DNA from: Phycisphaerales bacterium
GTDB lineage: Bacteria > Planctomycetota > Phycisphaerae > Phycisphaerales > SM1A02
Direction of reading: 5' to 3'
NCBI GenBank assembly: GCA_029260575.1
Contig: JAJDDB010000009.1
Location: 62,001-126,000, forward strand
Length of the DNA stretch: 64,000 bases
Shown here one piece after another: positions 27,943 through 37,607 of the stretch; positions within the stretch are counted from its first letter, which is position 1, and every line of letters starts with the position of its first letter. The notes beneath the pieces were generated by a model. The model was not told the DNA's origin. It worked only from the letters and a program-made list of their open reading frames with translations, and made no database searches. The position numbers and the translations under genes are program-made.

Positions 27943-28213
27943 ATCGATTGCGAAGCGTGTTGCATGGCGCTTTGGGCGGAATATTGAGGCGAGCCCGAGG
28001 TGTGGGCTATCCTGTATGCCCGCGTGCTGGCCGGAATGTTCTGATGCTGCCGATGTCTTAGAAGTGGACCATGTTGCAGCAGCGGTCATGGGGATCGTGC
28101 CAAAACGTCGAATGTGAGTTTCCCGTCAGTCCATGACACGTGAATATCTGATCACCACAGCCAAACGCCCTATGGAATCGGTGTAGGTGATGGTGAATGA
28201 AGTGAGAACGACT

Positions 28214-28873
28214 ATGAGCAACAGAACGACGAAACAATCGATGGTATTTGCCGGCTTTGTGGCCGCTGGTGTTTTAATGGTGTTTGCGTACCAGGCAGGC
28301 GCACAGCGCGGCACCAGGGCCCGGCCTACAGCAGTCGCCACGGTGAACCTGACCAAAGTTCTTGAGGGCCTTGAAGAGCGAGCCGCAGCGGAGCGCGATC
28401 TCGAAGCCATGCAGCTTGAATTCAAGAAGCAGGATGAAGCCAGGATGGCGGAGATTGATGAGATGGAAGCGACGCTTGAAGACATTATTGATGCGCAGGC
28501 GAAGCTCAAGAAGCGCGATGACATCGATCTGAAGACCCTTGAGTTTCTCTCCTGGCGACGCGTCAAGGCGGAGCAACTCGATGTGGAGATGGCGCTGCTG
28601 CTTCAGGATCTGTACCGCAAGATTGCGACATCAATCGACGAGCAGGGCAAGGCAAATGGGTATGACCTTGTGCTTGTTGATGATTCATCGAGTGATTTCT
28701 CATACAACCCCGATGCGCGGGTAAGTCGGGAGATTCAGGTTCGCCAACAGATTGTCAGCAGGCGAATGCTCTGGGGTGCCGAAGAGATCGACATGACTGA
28801 AGACCTGATCGTGCGCATGAATAATGCATTCCAATCAGGCAGCATGGCGACAGGCAACGGGCAATCGCCGTAA
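28214..28873 (+). CDS. OmpH/Skp-like periplasmic chaperone, first copy
   Basis: A 219-residue protein with an N-terminal hydrophobic segment (MVFAGFVAAGVLMVFAYQAGA). The opening strand VATVNLTKVLEGLEER is characteristic of OmpH/Skp, and a long charged coiled coil (about residues 55-150) follows. The C-terminal strand region reads GYDLVLVDDSSSDFSY. Skp carries unfolded outer-membrane proteins to the Bam complex, which fits its place after bamA. The signal segment lacks a clear cleavage site and may stay as an anchor. The ATG at 28214 was preferred; ATG 28190 would add eight residues. The body is longer than E. coli Skp. Confidence 0.8.
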   Translation: MSNRTTKQSMVFAGFVAAGVLMVFAYQAGAQRGTRARPTAVATVNLTKVLEGLEERAAAERDLEAMQLEFKKQDEARMAEIDEMEATLEDIIDAQAKLKKRDDIDLKTLEFLSWRRVKAEQLDVEMALLLQDLYRKIATSIDEQGKANGYDLVLVDDSSSDFSYNPDARVSREIQVRQQIVSRRMLWGAEEIDMTEDLIVRMNNAFQSGSMATGNGQSP

Positions 28874-28936
28874 CCAGGCGCTGCATGGATCGATTTGTAC
28901 TGACCGAGACCGCGATCAATCGCGAGGAATGATTTC

Positions 28937-29536
28937 ATGAGCAACAAACGAAGTGGAACACGAACAGTCCTGATCGTTGCAATAGCGCTTGCAATGATTG
29001 CCGGCTACCAGGCGCTTGCAATGTGGCAGAACGTCACGAACCGTCCTGCCAATGTCGTGTGGATCGACATCGAGCGGGTCTTTGAAAACCTGCAGATTCG
29101 CGCCATGGCAGATCAGGAACTCAATGCGTTGGCGGGGAGTTTTGACGACGCAGCACAGGCAAAACGTCAGAAGATCGTGACCCAGGAAGAGGAACTGGAG
29201 ATTCTGGCCAAGGGATCGGAAACGTACGCGCAGGCAGAACAGGAACTCCTGCAATTGGGCTATGAGTATCGTGGCTATCTGGAATTTGCCAAGCAGAAAC
29301 TTGAGCGACGTAAGGCCCGCATCCTCGGTGAGATTTATGAACAAATTCGCGAAGGCGCTAAGGAATTGTCGCAGCAACACGGATTCGACTACGTGATGGT
29401 CAACGACTCGCTGGGTTCACTTGCGGCGAATTCCGAAGCAGAGATGAACCGTCAGATATCAGCGCGGCGCATGCTCTTTGCGACCAATGAATTTGATGCT
29501 ACCGATCTGCTGATCGAACGCATGAACAACAGATGA
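28937..29536 (+). CDS. OmpH/Skp-like periplasmic chaperone, second copy
   Basis: A 199-residue relative of the preceding gene. It has a hydrophobic N-terminus (VLIVAIALAMIAGYQALAM), the strand VVWIDIERVFENLQIR, a coiled coil from about residue 55 to 150, and HGFDYVMVNDSLGSLAAN near the C-terminus. Both copies end with a similar REIQVRQQIVSRRML / RQISARRMLFATNEFD segment, showing common origin. The ATG is preceded by GAGGAATG. It overlaps lpxD as ATGA, so chaperone and lipid A synthesis are translationally linked. Confidence 0.8.
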   Translation: MSNKRSGTRTVLIVAIALAMIAGYQALAMWQNVTNRPANVVWIDIERVFENLQIRAMADQELNALAGSFDDAAQAKRQKIVTQEEELEILAKGSETYAQAEQELLQLGYEYRGYLEFAKQKLERRKARILGEIYEQIREGAKELSQQHGFDYVMVNDSLGSLAANSEAEMNRQISARRMLFATNEFDATDLLIERMNNR

Positions 29537-30606
29537 CCACAACCGGCCCGAGCTATTCGACAGCCGAGCTTTCGCAGCGCCTCGGCGGCACACTGCGCGG
29601 CGCTGGCGATGTCTTCATAGTTGGAATCAACGCACTCGACGCAGCCCGGCCGGATGAGATCACGTTTATTGCAGATGACCCACATGCGCGCCGGTGGGGC
29701 GACAGCAACGCTGGCGCTGTCGTCATCACCGCAGGTCTTGAGTCGGTATTGGCTGATGACACCAAGCCGGTCATAGCTGTCGACAACGCGGAATTGGCAA
29801 CGATCACGCTGCTGACACTGTTCGCGCCGCCGCCGGATATTCCGGATGTCGGCATCCACACGACGGCGTTTGTGGAGCCGTCAGCATCGCTCGGCGACGG
29901 CGTGCGCATTGGACCGCTTGTTTCAGTGGGGCGACGCGTAGTGTTGGGCGCGAATGTCATCATCCAGGCTGGTGCACAGATCTGTTCAGATGTTCGGATT
30001 GGTGATGGTAGTATTATTCACAGCAACACAGTCATTCGAGATCGATGCACCCTCGGGCAGAATGTTGTCCTGCACCAGAACGTATCGATTGGGGCTGATG
30101 GGTTTGGGTTTCGACCCGCCCCGGACGGCAGCGGACTCATCAAAGTCCCCCAGATTGGCACTGTGGAGATCGGCAACGATGTCGAAATTGGCTCAGGTAC
30201 ATGTATTGACCGGGGAAAATTCGGCGCTACTGTCATCGACTCGGGCACCAAGATCGATAATCTCGTACACATTGCCCACAATTGCCGAATTGGAAAAAGC
30301 TGTATCATCTTGGCATTGACGGGTTTAGCTGGTTCTGTAGAGATTGGAGACGGGGCGATTCTCGGGGGCCACGTCGCAGTGAGGGATCACCTGAAGATCG
30401 GTCATATGGCCCGTGTGGGGGCGAAATCAGGGGTGATTGAGGATGTCCCGGAGGGGGCTTCGGTGCTTGGCACTCCGGCAACATCGACAAGAGAAACATT
30501 GCGTCAGTGGGCAGCGATTCGTAAGCTACCCGATCACTTGCGGGGCGGCCGAGGCTTGAGCCCGGCTCCAACGAAGCCCCAGCGGTCGGCCGAGACGGCC
30601 GAATGA
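29533..30606 (+). CDS. lpxD: UDP-3-O-acyl-glucosamine N-acyltransferase LpxD
   Basis: A 357-residue left-handed beta-helix acyltransferase that adds the second acyl chain in lipid A synthesis. It has an N-terminal uridine-binding domain (INALDAARPDEITFIADD). Hexapeptide repeats run from about residue 105 to 315 (PSASLGDGVRIGPLVSVG, VRIGDGSIIHSNTVI). The catalytic region GADGFGFRPAPDG is followed by DNLVHIAHNCRIG with the active-site His. The C-terminal tail after residue 330 is longer and more basic than usual. Its start overlaps the second ompH-like stop. Confidence 0.93.
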   Translation: MTTTGPSYSTAELSQRLGGTLRGAGDVFIVGINALDAARPDEITFIADDPHARRWGDSNAGAVVITAGLESVLADDTKPVIAVDNAELATITLLTLFAPPPDIPDVGIHTTAFVEPSASLGDGVRIGPLVSVGRRVVLGANVIIQAGAQICSDVRIGDGSIIHSNTVIRDRCTLGQNVVLHQNVSIGADGFGFRPAPDGSGLIKVPQIGTVEIGNDVEIGSGTCIDRGKFGATVIDSGTKIDNLVHIAHNCRIGKSCIILALTGLAGSVEIGDGAILGGHVAVRDHLKIGHMARVGAKSGVIEDVPEGASVLGTPATSTRETLRQWAAIRKLPDHLRGGRGLSPAPTKPQRSAETAE

Positions 30607-30625
30607 GACTGAACGAACTTCTTTC

Positions 30626-31984
30626 ATGGTCCAGACTGCCAACGAACCTGTGACTGCTCAGGCGGTTGATGCACAGTGCCAGCACACACTTGCCGGTCCG
30701 GTCGAAGTGACCGGCAAGGGATTGCTGCTCGGCGAAGATGCAAGAATCGTCATAGAGCCGGCTCCTCCCAATCACGGGATTGTTTTCGAACGCACAGACC
30801 TTGATCCACCTGTTCGGCTCCCAGCACGAGCAACCAACATAGCCCGGCGGGCTCGGCGGACGACACTGAAGATCGGCCAGGTATCGATTGAGACCGTTGA
30901 GCATTGCATGAGCGCGTTCGCCGGCCTTCGGATCGACAACGTGCTTGTCAAGGTCGAAGGCCCGGAGTTGCCATGCGGTGACGGCTCAGCAGCTCCATTC
31001 GTGGAGCCGATGCTGGCGGTTGGGCTCGTCGAGCAGAACGCTCCACGGAAGAGCTTCAAGCTTCTCGAGCCGATTCTCGTGCAGCAAGGCGACGCCATGC
31101 TGGCGGCCTTCCCGTGCGATGATCAGAATTTTGAAGTCGTCTTTGATCTTGATTATGGCCCGAACTCGGACCGCATCAAACGCCAGACGTTTTCATTCCA
31201 GTTCAACAATGGCGAGTACATTCACGAAATCAGCCGTGCCCGCACGTACAGCCTCAAGGAAGAAGCTCAGGCCTTGTGGGAGCGGGGCATGTGCAGGCAT
31301 CTGACACCAAAGGACGTGCTTGTCATCGGCGAGGATGGACCGATCGACAATGCCTACCGCTTCGAGAACGAGCCGGTCCGGCACAAGATTGTCGATCTGC
31401 TGGGCGACCTGTACATGGTCGGATGCGAGATTCAGGCCCGGTTCTTTGCCCATAAATCAGGTCACGAGCTGAATCGTCAGATGTGCCTGCGGATTTTGGA
31501 TCAAATGGAGTCCGCCAACCGCCGATCGGCCCTGAATCGATCAGCAGCGATGGACATCAGGTCGATCCAGCGGATTATGCCCCATCGATATCCCATGCTG
31601 CTGGTGGATCGCGTTCTGGAATTAGAGGGCGATCGCAAAGCCATTGGGGTTAAGAACGTCAGTATCAATGAGCCGTTCTTTGCGGGTCATTACCCGGGAA
31701 CACCGATTATGCCGGGAGTGCTCATCGTTGAAGCCATGGCCCAGCTTGGTGGTCTATTGATGAGCCAGAAGCTCGAGCATACGGGAAAGATCGCAGTGTT
31801 ATTGAGTTTGGATCGAGTCAAACTTCGTCGGCCGGTTATGCCGGGCGATCAGCTTGTACTCGAAGCGGAGGCGGTGCGTGCCAGGCCACGAACGTGCGCC
31901 GTCAAATGTCGGGCCCTTGTCAGCGACAAAGTTGCCGCTGAGGCCCAGATCCGGTTCATGATGGTTGACGCCGAACAGGATTGA
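30626..31984 (+). CDS. Fused LpxC deacetylase - FabZ dehydratase
   Basis: A 452-residue bifunctional protein. Residues 1 to about 300 are LpxC, the zinc deacetylase committing UDP-acyl-GlcNAc to lipid A, with VEHCMSAFAGL, HEISRARTY and RHKIVDLLGDLYMVG supplying zinc and catalytic residues, and KSGHELN near its end. Residues from about 308 are FabZ, the 3-hydroxyacyl-ACP dehydratase, with MPHRYPMLLVDRV and GHYPGTPIMPGVLIVEAMAQ. This fusion is known from Bacteroidetes and some planctomycetes. It couples supply of the hydroxyacyl chain to its use. It lies between lpxD and lpxA. Confidence 0.94.
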   Translation: MVQTANEPVTAQAVDAQCQHTLAGPVEVTGKGLLLGEDARIVIEPAPPNHGIVFERTDLDPPVRLPARATNIARRARRTTLKIGQVSIETVEHCMSAFAGLRIDNVLVKVEGPELPCGDGSAAPFVEPMLAVGLVEQNAPRKSFKLLEPILVQQGDAMLAAFPCDDQNFEVVFDLDYGPNSDRIKRQTFSFQFNNGEYIHEISRARTYSLKEEAQALWERGMCRHLTPKDVLVIGEDGPIDNAYRFENEPVRHKIVDLLGDLYMVGCEIQARFFAHKSGHELNRQMCLRILDQMESANRRSALNRSAAMDIRSIQRIMPHRYPMLLVDRVLELEGDRKAIGVKNVSINEPFFAGHYPGTPIMPGVLIVEAMAQLGGLLMSQKLEHTGKIAVLLSLDRVKLRRPVMPGDQLVLEAEAVRARPRTCAVKCRALVSDKVAAEAQIRFMMVDAEQD

Positions 31985-32017
31985 CCTGAGTGACCAGCTA
32001 AGTTTGAGGCATCGTTT

Positions 32018-32872
32018 ATGCCGATAATTCATCCGACAGCCATCATCGATCCTTCCGCACACCTTGCGGACACAGCTGAGATCGGCCCCTATTGCGTGGT
32101 CGGTCCAGATGTGCGAATTGGTGATCGAACCGTTTTGTATAACCATGTGACCATTGCTGCGCTGACGACGATCGGTGAAGACAATGTCTTCTATCCGTTC
32201 ACTGTCATCGGTGCGGACCCGCAAGATCGGAAGTTTCGCGGTGAGCCGACGACGTGCGTCATCGGTGACCGCAACGCGATTCGCGAGCATGTCACCATCC
32301 ACCGTGGAACAGCCAATGGCGGGGGCGTGACATCACTTGGTTCTGACAACCTGATCATGGTCGCTGTGCATGTGGCGCATGATTGCCAGCTGCACAACAA
32401 CGTCGTCATTGCCAACCAGGTCATGCTTGCCGGGCATGTGGTCATTCAAGATGGTGCAAATATCGGCGGCGGCGCGGGTTTGCACCACTTTACGACCGTC
32501 GGTCGGTGTGCATTTGTCGGCGGCCTTGCACGCATCAGCAAGGATGTCCCGCCGTACATGATCGTTGAAGGCAACCCTGCTGAAGTGCGCGCGGTCAATT
32601 CGATAGCTATGACCCGTTTCGGGTACAGCGCCGAGCATATTGAGGCTGTGAAGGAAGCGTTCAAACGGCTCTACAGAGACAACGGCGCTCCGATGCAGGA
32701 AAAAATTTCGGAGTTGCGCAAGCAATACGGAACCGTGCCGGCGGTCGTTGAGTTATGCGATGCGCTCCGTGCGATGTCCGATGGCGTGCATGGAAGAGCA
32801 ATGGAAGTCTTCCGTCATGACAACAAGCGGGCTGTCGTCACCGAACCGGCATTCGTTCCGGCGCGCCACTGA
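32018..32872 (+). CDS. lpxA: UDP-N-acetylglucosamine acyltransferase LpxA
   Basis: A 284-residue hexapeptide-repeat acyltransferase catalysing the first step of lipid A synthesis. Repeats run from residue 1 to about 190 (IHPTAIIDPSAHLADTAEIG, YCVVGPDVRIGD). The segment VAHDCQLHNNVVIANQVMLAGHV carries the catalytic His. GAGLHHFTTVGRCAFVGG and the C-terminal helical domain with RFGYSAEHIEAVKEAFKRLYR follow. The protein is slightly longer than E. coli LpxA because of its C-terminus. It is the last gene of the bamA-lpxA cluster. No lpxB or lpxK is in the window. Confidence 0.94.
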   Translation: MPIIHPTAIIDPSAHLADTAEIGPYCVVGPDVRIGDRTVLYNHVTIAALTTIGEDNVFYPFTVIGADPQDRKFRGEPTTCVIGDRNAIREHVTIHRGTANGGGVTSLGSDNLIMVAVHVAHDCQLHNNVVIANQVMLAGHVVIQDGANIGGGAGLHHFTTVGRCAFVGGLARISKDVPPYMIVEGNPAEVRAVNSIAMTRFGYSAEHIEAVKEAFKRLYRDNGAPMQEKISELRKQYGTVPAVVELCDALRAMSDGVHGRAMEVFRHDNKRAVVTEPAFVPARH

Positions 32873-32903
32873 TCAGATTCCTATCTTGAGATGAATCGAT
32901 GAT

Positions 32904-33197
32904 TCAATAATCATCTTCATCTTCGACAAGCGTCAGATCGGCATCATCGTAATCGTCGTCTTCCTCATCATCATCGAGGAAATCGTCGTCGTCGAAGTCT
33001 TCATCGTAGTCGTCATCATCGAAATCCTCATCAGCATCATCGTCGTCATTGGCGACGTTTACAGTGACGATGGCAGTTCTCGCCTTGGGCGGGTGCTGCC
33101 CATTCGGCTCGTCGAGCAGGCCAACAGCATCAGTCATCGTGTCAGCGAAAAGAGAATTTGGATCAGTGAATTCGATTGATGAAGTGCAATTCTGCAT
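32904..33197 (-). CDS. Asp-rich small acidic protein
   Basis: A 97-residue protein whose C-terminal half is almost entirely Asp and Glu with scattered aromatic residues (for example DDDYDEDFDDDDFLDDDEED), encoded by GAT/GAC-rich low-complexity DNA. The N-terminal half (FTDPNSLFADTMTDAVGLLDEP) has ordinary composition. It has no signal peptide or recognised domain. The ATG at 33197 is preceded by GAGAGG. Such tails can bind basic proteins or divalent cations, but no role is known. It is convergent with lpxA and follows the large beta-propeller gene on the same strand. Confidence 0.6.
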   Translation of the reverse strand: MQNCTSSIEFTDPNSLFADTMTDAVGLLDEPNGQHPPKARTAIVTVNVANDDDDADEDFDDDDYDEDFDDDDFLDDDEEDDDYDDADLTLVEDEDDY

Positions 33198-33350
33198 CGG
33201 CAACCTCTCCGGCTGTCGGTGTTTTGAACAGAACTGCGATAATTGTCAAGCGGAATCCGGACAACATAAATTTTTTTGTGAGCCGCTCTCGCCACCACAT
33301 CAATACCCGGCAGCCGTGATCGCATGATTCCCAACAACATTCGATTGTGT

Positions 33351-36300
33351 TCAGGGCTGCGCAGTCTCAGCCGGCATTGGCACCAGCCGGGTGATGGAGT
33401 CCGAAAGCCCAAGCAGCAGCATCCCATCCACCGCACGGATGAACTCGATGCGCACGGTATGTGCAGGAAGCTTGTACGACTCACCGAGCAATTTGCAGTT
33501 GGGACTCAGTTGGTAGATTTGGTAGACGTACTGTAGCCGCCTACCAGCCGCATCAGGCGCTCGTGCCTGGCTGCTTGACGTGCTGATGACGAATAGCCGA
33601 TCACTCGTCGGAATCAGCCACCGGTAGTCACGTTCGCCCTGCACCACATCCTGCCCGAAGATTCGTCCTGATGTTGAATACCGAACGACGCGCTGTGGAT
33701 ACAGCGCGTATATCCGATCTTCAACGATGACCACATCCTGCAATTCGTACGGGTCCCAGCCATCAGAGCGCAGCGGACCGTCAAACGGCGGCGTCAGGGC
33801 ACCTGAATCCAGGTCGGCTGCGCGAAGTTGCCGGCTGCGCTCCTGAAAGACAATCGTGTTTCCGACCAGCCAACCCGCCATCGTGTCTGTAGCGTCGTAT
33901 GCAGAGTTCGTCCACGCTGGTCGGCCGGTGAGGACATCGACCGCAGCAATGCCTGCATCGCTGCCATACACAGCCCTCCCGAGCGGACCGATCTGTATCC
34001 ACGCAGCGGGTTCATTGTCCACCAGCGGCAACGAATGCATTGTTCTGCCGGTCTGCGGGTCCAGCACCAACATCGTCGCCACGTTGCGCTCCCGGCCGCT
34101 GCGGCTTTTGTTTACACCGCTCAGCACCAACGCTGAATTCGTGAGCACCACATGATGCACCTGATCCATCGTCACACCAAGCTTCCATGTCGGATCCGGT
34201 CCGGCGCTGATATCAAACGACACGACCTGTCCGATGCGCCGCACCACCACCAACTGATTGCCACACAGCAGCGGCAGCGCTTCCGCCGGATCAAACGACG
34301 AACCATCCGGCATCTGCTCATTCAAGCCCGTCGCCCGGATCATGCCATGCCTGGCATCACCCAGCAGTTCGTCCAGCGATGCTGTCATCCAACGAACTGC
34401 CCCATCAGCCGGTTCCACCATCACAACACGCCCATCCGGTTTGTTGTCATGTTTCCACAACACAATGCCATCCGCATCGTGACTCAAGACAGCCGTGGCC
34501 GGTTGCGCAAGATCAAGACTCCAACGTGGTTCCAGTGAATCGCTGCCATATAGACTGATCACCGATCCGAGCGCGACAACAAACGCATCGTTCGATTGCC
34601 CGCCATGCGCCAGCGGATGCATCGGCACCAGCCCGCCATCAATCTGCCCCACCGGATCGCTCGGCGAACCAACACTCGCAAGACGCACTGCGTTTTCAGC
34701 ACTTCCAAAGATGCGCAGCCATTCGCTGGCCGGTATCGGCCCGGCAACGCTGCGCAGTCGAATGTCACCAAAACGCTCTTGCACGTATTCAAGAATTGCT
34801 CTGCCATCACGATTCCACTCGGCCTGCTGGCACAGATCAACAGCAGCCCCGAGTAGCGCAGCCCCAGCAGGTGCTCGTTCGGTGATTCGGTATTGCCCAA
34901 TTAATACAGTAAGAGCTTCGCGGCGTGCTCCGCGCGTCAGCAAATCGTCGACAACTCGCTGTGTTGCTACAACTGCAGTTGGCGCAAATGGGAATTCAGA
35001 TGCCAGTTCCCGCAATGCATCAATATCGATCTGCGGATGCCCAAGCAGGTCATCAAGGCGCCGCTGCGCGAAATCCGACTGGGCTGCGTAGATGCGATCG
35101 CCGTGGCGATTCATAAGCTCACGAAGTTTCGCAGCAGCCCAGTATGCAGCCGGGCGATGCAGACGCGCCTCAGCACGCTGAACATGCGCGAGCTGATCAT
35201 CGGACATTATCTGCTGATAGATTTCTACAGCCTGTCCGAAATCGTGTTCCCCAAGCCAGTCGCCGTAGGCAAGCAGATAGTCGATGCGCTGCTCCGCACT
35301 CTGCGCGACAGCCCCGAGAACGACGTACAGCGCTTCTGCCTGCTGCGGCGAATCCGCCAAATGCTGGCGATCAATGCTCAGCAGCAGACCAAACAGTTCC
35401 TGCTGCGCCATCGCGCTGCGGCTCGGATCAGGATCAGTCTGCACGCAATGATGCGCGAGATCTGCTGCAGAAAGCGCAAGGCCCATTTCTCCAACACGGA
35501 TCGCCAGCCGCAGCAGTGATAATGCCGGTGCCGGATCGTCGGGCCGAGCGGCCATGCGGGCGCGAAGCATTTCCTGCGCTCGCTCGAAAGACATGTACGC
35601 ATCAAGCTGATCACTGCCAGCAAAAAAGAGTTGGGCATCGACCAGGACCGGATTTCCACCAGTGAGCGCAAGTCTGTGGTCGATCTGGCCGGTCTCCGCA
35701 TCAACGAAGAGCACGCCTTGCAGAGACGGCGCGATCAACATGCCATCGGCCAGTTGCACTCGTCCACGCAAATCCAAGCGTTGCACCGTGTTGTTTGTGA
35801 CCATCGTTCGGTCATCAACCATTCGACTTGTAGCAGGTGGTGGAAGCGTCCAAAGTGATCGTGTCAAAGCGTCAATCGGGAATGCGCGTATGTCTCTGCC
35901 GACCGCGTACACCTGCTTTTCATCTGCAAGCAAGTAGTGCACCTCACCCCATGCATCGTTGCTTGAAGCGGGAAATGTCTGCAGAACATCGCCGGAGTGC
36001 TTATCCAGCAACACGACACGGCGTTGATCGGGCTGCAGCGCAACCACACCAGCCTGCGTGACGACCGGCGCAGAAAACTCCCAAGGTCTGCGCATCTGAT
36101 CCTGGAATGGAATATTGATTGGTACGCCGAACTGGCGCATCCACGTTATCTCACCGGTGGTGGAATCAAGCCGCGCCATCGCTCCGATCGGCGTTGCGAC
36201 ATACAGCCAGCCGTGGTCATACGCCGGTGCGGAGATCGGCCGACCCGCACGATGCAAGCCACCGCTGGATGTCAGATACCGCGTCCAACGCATGCGACCC

Positions 36301-37607
36301 GTTTCAAGATCGAGCGCAATGCAATACGTGCTGGCAAGACGTTGCGGGCTGACCTTACGTGCAAGCAGAAACACAGATCCATCAACGATAATCGGCATCC
36401 CGTGCGGATACAGATCGTTGATCTCCACATCGAGGTCGAACCCGTCGAGTTTCGTCTCCCAGCGGACTTTTCCGGTGAAGCGGTCCATGCAGACAACAGC
36501 GCCCGTACCCGAGCGATGATCGCTGTGCGCGTGGCCGGTAAACGATACAAGTGCGCTGCCATGCACTGCGATGATGTTCAGATCAAGCGGCGGATCATTG
36601 TCTCGATCGAGCAGTGAAAGCGATGGCGAATCGACAAAAGTCCAGCGGACATCGCCCATATAGCGGTCAAGAGCCGTGATGCGATAGCCTTCGTTGACGT
36701 AGACGTAATCTCCGCAGACAGTTGCTGCTGCGGTCATGAGATCCGATTCACGCCGGCGTTGGTCCAGTACCGGACTGTGCCGTGATTCGGGAATGGCAGG
36801 ATCGACAAACCGCCGAAACAGCAGCGATTCATCAAGTCTGCGCGTCCAGATCGGTTGAGCGATGAGATCCCGAACGGTGTCCGGCGTCGCACGGGTCAGA
36901 ACGTTCTGGCCGGTTTGTGGCGTAGGTGCTGCATTGCCTGCAATGATTTCGTCAAGGGCGAGCAACAACGCCGGGCCAGGGTCAGCTGACAGATCGAGTT
37001 GTGCGCGCGCGTTCTGCATGGTGGCAGCGTCCCCAAGGTAATGCGCAGCAATCGCGCGCATGTATTGGGCATGAGCCGCAGGCGCCCCCACGCAGGCAGG
37101 GTGTTGCAGCGCCTGATTCAACCACAGAAGCGCCGCATCAAAATGTGCCGATTCAAACTGCTCCTGGGCAAGACTGAGCATCGCGCGCAAGCCAGGTTCT
37201 GTCAGTGGGCGTGTGACAGCAAGACGTTCGTGCTGTCTCGACTCGAGCATACGAATTGCTTGCGGAGTCGCTATAAGTTGATAGCGTTCCAGCAGTGATT
37301 GATTGCTGCGCAGATTGCGAAGCACACGTCGGCGCACGGAGATGTATTGGTCCGTTGCGCCTTCTGTGACCGGGACGAGTTTCATCGGGTACTCATCAAG
37401 TAACGATTGAAAAAGTCGAATTGCTTCGCCGGGATTGTCACGAATTTGATCTTCAGCTTGCCGCAGCAATGCCAGGGCAGCCGGCGAATCGTTGACATAC
37501 ACCGGATTGTCCTGCGCTCGCGCTGGTGGCGTGAAGATGGTGGCAAAGACCATCAACGTCACGAGCATCGTCAGAGTTACGGGACGATTTGTTGTGAATC
37601 TGTGCAT
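33351..37607 (-). CDS. Giant exported beta-propeller/TPR protein
   Basis: A 1418-residue protein with a signal peptide (LTMLVTLMVFATIFTPPARAQ). A short TPR-like part follows (residues 45-180: ALALLRQAEDQIRDNPGEAIRLFQSLL). A PQQ-like beta-propeller spans about 290-690, with repeats such as VVCMDRFTGKVRWE, CIALDLETGRMRWTR and MARLDSTTGEITWMR. Helical repeats fill about 700-960, and a second propeller runs from about 1010 to 1410 (MLVLDPQTGRTMHSL, IAAVDVLTGRPAW). The repeat strands resemble BamB-type scaffold propellers, but the size and double layout are unlike BamB. No enzymatic residues could be assigned. Confidence 0.78.
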   Translation of the reverse strand: MHRFTTNRPVTLTMLVTLMVFATIFTPPARAQDNPVYVNDSPAALALLRQAEDQIRDNPGEAIRLFQSLLDEYPMKLVPVTEGATDQYISVRRRVLRNLRSNQSLLERYQLIATPQAIRMLESRQHERLAVTRPLTEPGLRAMLSLAQEQFESAHFDAALLWLNQALQHPACVGAPAAHAQYMRAIAAHYLGDAATMQNARAQLDLSADPGPALLLALDEIIAGNAAPTPQTGQNVLTRATPDTVRDLIAQPIWTRRLDESLLFRRFVDPAIPESRHSPVLDQRRRESDLMTAAATVCGDYVYVNEGYRITALDRYMGDVRWTFVDSPSLSLLDRDNDPPLDLNIIAVHGSALVSFTGHAHSDHRSGTGAVVCMDRFTGKVRWETKLDGFDLDVEINDLYPHGMPIIVDGSVFLLARKVSPQRLASTYCIALDLETGRMRWTRYLTSSGGLHRAGRPISAPAYDHGWLYVATPIGAMARLDSTTGEITWMRQFGVPINIPFQDQMRRPWEFSAPVVTQAGVVALQPDQRRVVLLDKHSGDVLQTFPASSNDAWGEVHYLLADEKQVYAVGRDIRAFPIDALTRSLWTLPPPATSRMVDDRTMVTNNTVQRLDLRGRVQLADGMLIAPSLQGVLFVDAETGQIDHRLALTGGNPVLVDAQLFFAGSDQLDAYMSFERAQEMLRARMAARPDDPAPALSLLRLAIRVGEMGLALSAADLAHHCVQTDPDPSRSAMAQQELFGLLLSIDRQHLADSPQQAEALYVVLGAVAQSAEQRIDYLLAYGDWLGEHDFGQAVEIYQQIMSDDQLAHVQRAEARLHRPAAYWAAAKLRELMNRHGDRIYAAQSDFAQRRLDDLLGHPQIDIDALRELASEFPFAPTAVVATQRVVDDLLTRGARREALTVLIGQYRITERAPAGAALLGAAVDLCQQAEWNRDGRAILEYVQERFGDIRLRSVAGPIPASEWLRIFGSAENAVRLASVGSPSDPVGQIDGGLVPMHPLAHGGQSNDAFVVALGSVISLYGSDSLEPRWSLDLAQPATAVLSHDADGIVLWKHDNKPDGRVVMVEPADGAVRWMTASLDELLGDARHGMIRATGLNEQMPDGSSFDPAEALPLLCGNQLVVVRRIGQVVSFDISAGPDPTWKLGVTMDQVHHVVLTNSALVLSGVNKSRSGRERNVATMLVLDPQTGRTMHSLPLVDNEPAAWIQIGPLGRAVYGSDAGIAAVDVLTGRPAWTNSAYDATDTMAGWLVGNTIVFQERSRQLRAADLDSGALTPPFDGPLRSDGWDPYELQDVVIVEDRIYALYPQRVVRYSTSGRIFGQDVVQGERDYRWLIPTSDRLFVISTSSSQARAPDAAGRRLQYVYQIYQLSPNCKLLGESYKLPAHTVRIEFIRAVDGMLLLGLSDSITRLVPMPAETAQP

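Noticed and set aside
32898-32915. AT-rich GATGATT/AATCATC hairpin after lpxA
   Set aside because: It is short and arises from the Asp codons and stop of the convergent acidic-protein gene.
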